Assembly: GCF_000340215.1 (NCBI RefSeq)
Contig: NW_006921541.1
Coordinates: 1,461,527 to 1,525,526 of the forward strand
Direction: 5' to 3'
Length of the DNA stretch: 64,000 bases
Source: Pseudocercospora fijiensis CIRAD86
Taxonomy: Eukaryota > Ascomycota > Dothideomycetes > Mycosphaerellales > Mycosphaerellaceae
Shown: positions 63,725 to 64,000 of the stretch, piece after piece
Layout: each line of letters starts with the position of its first letter
Numbering within the stretch: the stretch's first letter is position 1
Position numbers and translations under genes: made by a program
The notes under the pieces: model-generated
Databases searched by the model: none
Told to the model about the DNA's origin: nothing
The model's input: only the letters and a program-made list of their open reading frames with translations

Positions 63725-64000
63725 ATCGCCTACTAATAATATCGCGGCCTACTAAAACATACGATAGTAATAGCGCTACCTCCGAGGGGCACTCGCAAGT
63801 AGCGTAATAGGGAGAAGAAGGATAGGGCTAAGAAGCGTAAGACTAATAGATAGCAGAATAAATCCGAGTAGCACTTTCTAATAGCACTTCTAGGTCGCGC
63901 CGCCGTAACTTGAGAGCGCCCGGATTTTAGTTACTTGCTACCGGTCTAGTAGCCTAAGAATAAGCGAGATTATAAAGCATAGTTCTAGACTCGTTACGAT

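Larger units (their letters stand above)
63009..64000. mobile_element. RIP-mutated repeat running off the window
   Basis: Composition switches sharply to TA-rich, CA/TG-poor sequence at about 63005. The far end (63780-64000) has a plus-strand frame with basic residues broken by TAG, which could be the start of a transposon gene. Superfamily cannot be told from this fragment. Confidence 0.65.

Overview
The window looks like nuclear DNA of a filamentous ascomycete, most likely a dothideomycete. The genes carry short introns of about 47-134 nt with GT..AG ends and CTAAC/CTGAC-like branch sites. Condensin SMC4, SAGA Ubp8, a group VI (Sln1-type) hybrid histidine kinase, mitochondrial intermediate peptidase and a MICOS subunit are all of fungal type. 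The repeats carry the mark of repeat-induced point mutation (RIP): CA/TG are almost gone, TA is in great excess, and glutamine codons have become TAG/TAA. The species is not identifiable from what I can see.

Layout. 1-29,870 is a gene-bearing block: a secreted SGNH/GDSL esterase, a tandem pair of BTB proteins, a 2EXR/F-box-like protein head to head with Ubp8, a C2H2 regulator, a tiny protein with a predicted double lipid anchor, a tRNA-like gene with a long insert, an aldo-keto reductase, an FAD monooxygenase, SMC4, a second 2EXR-type protein and the histidine kinase. 29,870-39,235 is a RIP-mutated nest: a Ty3/gypsy chromovirus-type element (30,126-37,253, 5-bp target duplication AGAGT) sits inside a pogo/Fot1-like DNA transposon. 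39,236-45,038 holds a small unknown gene, a palindromic element and OCT1. 45,180-55,500 is a second nest: another chromovirus-type element on the minus strand (48,218-55,147, target duplication ATCTC) splits a Tc1-like DD34E transposase, next to a long convergent reading frame of unknown kind. 55,700-61,260 holds a MIC26/27-like gene, a HAD dehalogenase-like gene, a RIP-damaged unknown gene, a 150-bp tandem repeat and a Cys-rich coiled-coil protein. The right edge has a decayed TPR gene, a glutathione S-transferase truncated by a further RIP-mutated element, and that element running off the window.

How they relate. There is no operon-like or obvious metabolic cluster; the genes are mainly housekeeping. 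The clearest links are the AKR/monooxygenase pair (unproven), the divergent mitochondrial pair OCT1 and MIC26/27 now split by about 10 kb of transposons, and the BTB duplicate pair. Intron positions were worked out by eye from splice signals, reading frame and expected family motifs; no database or RNA evidence was available.
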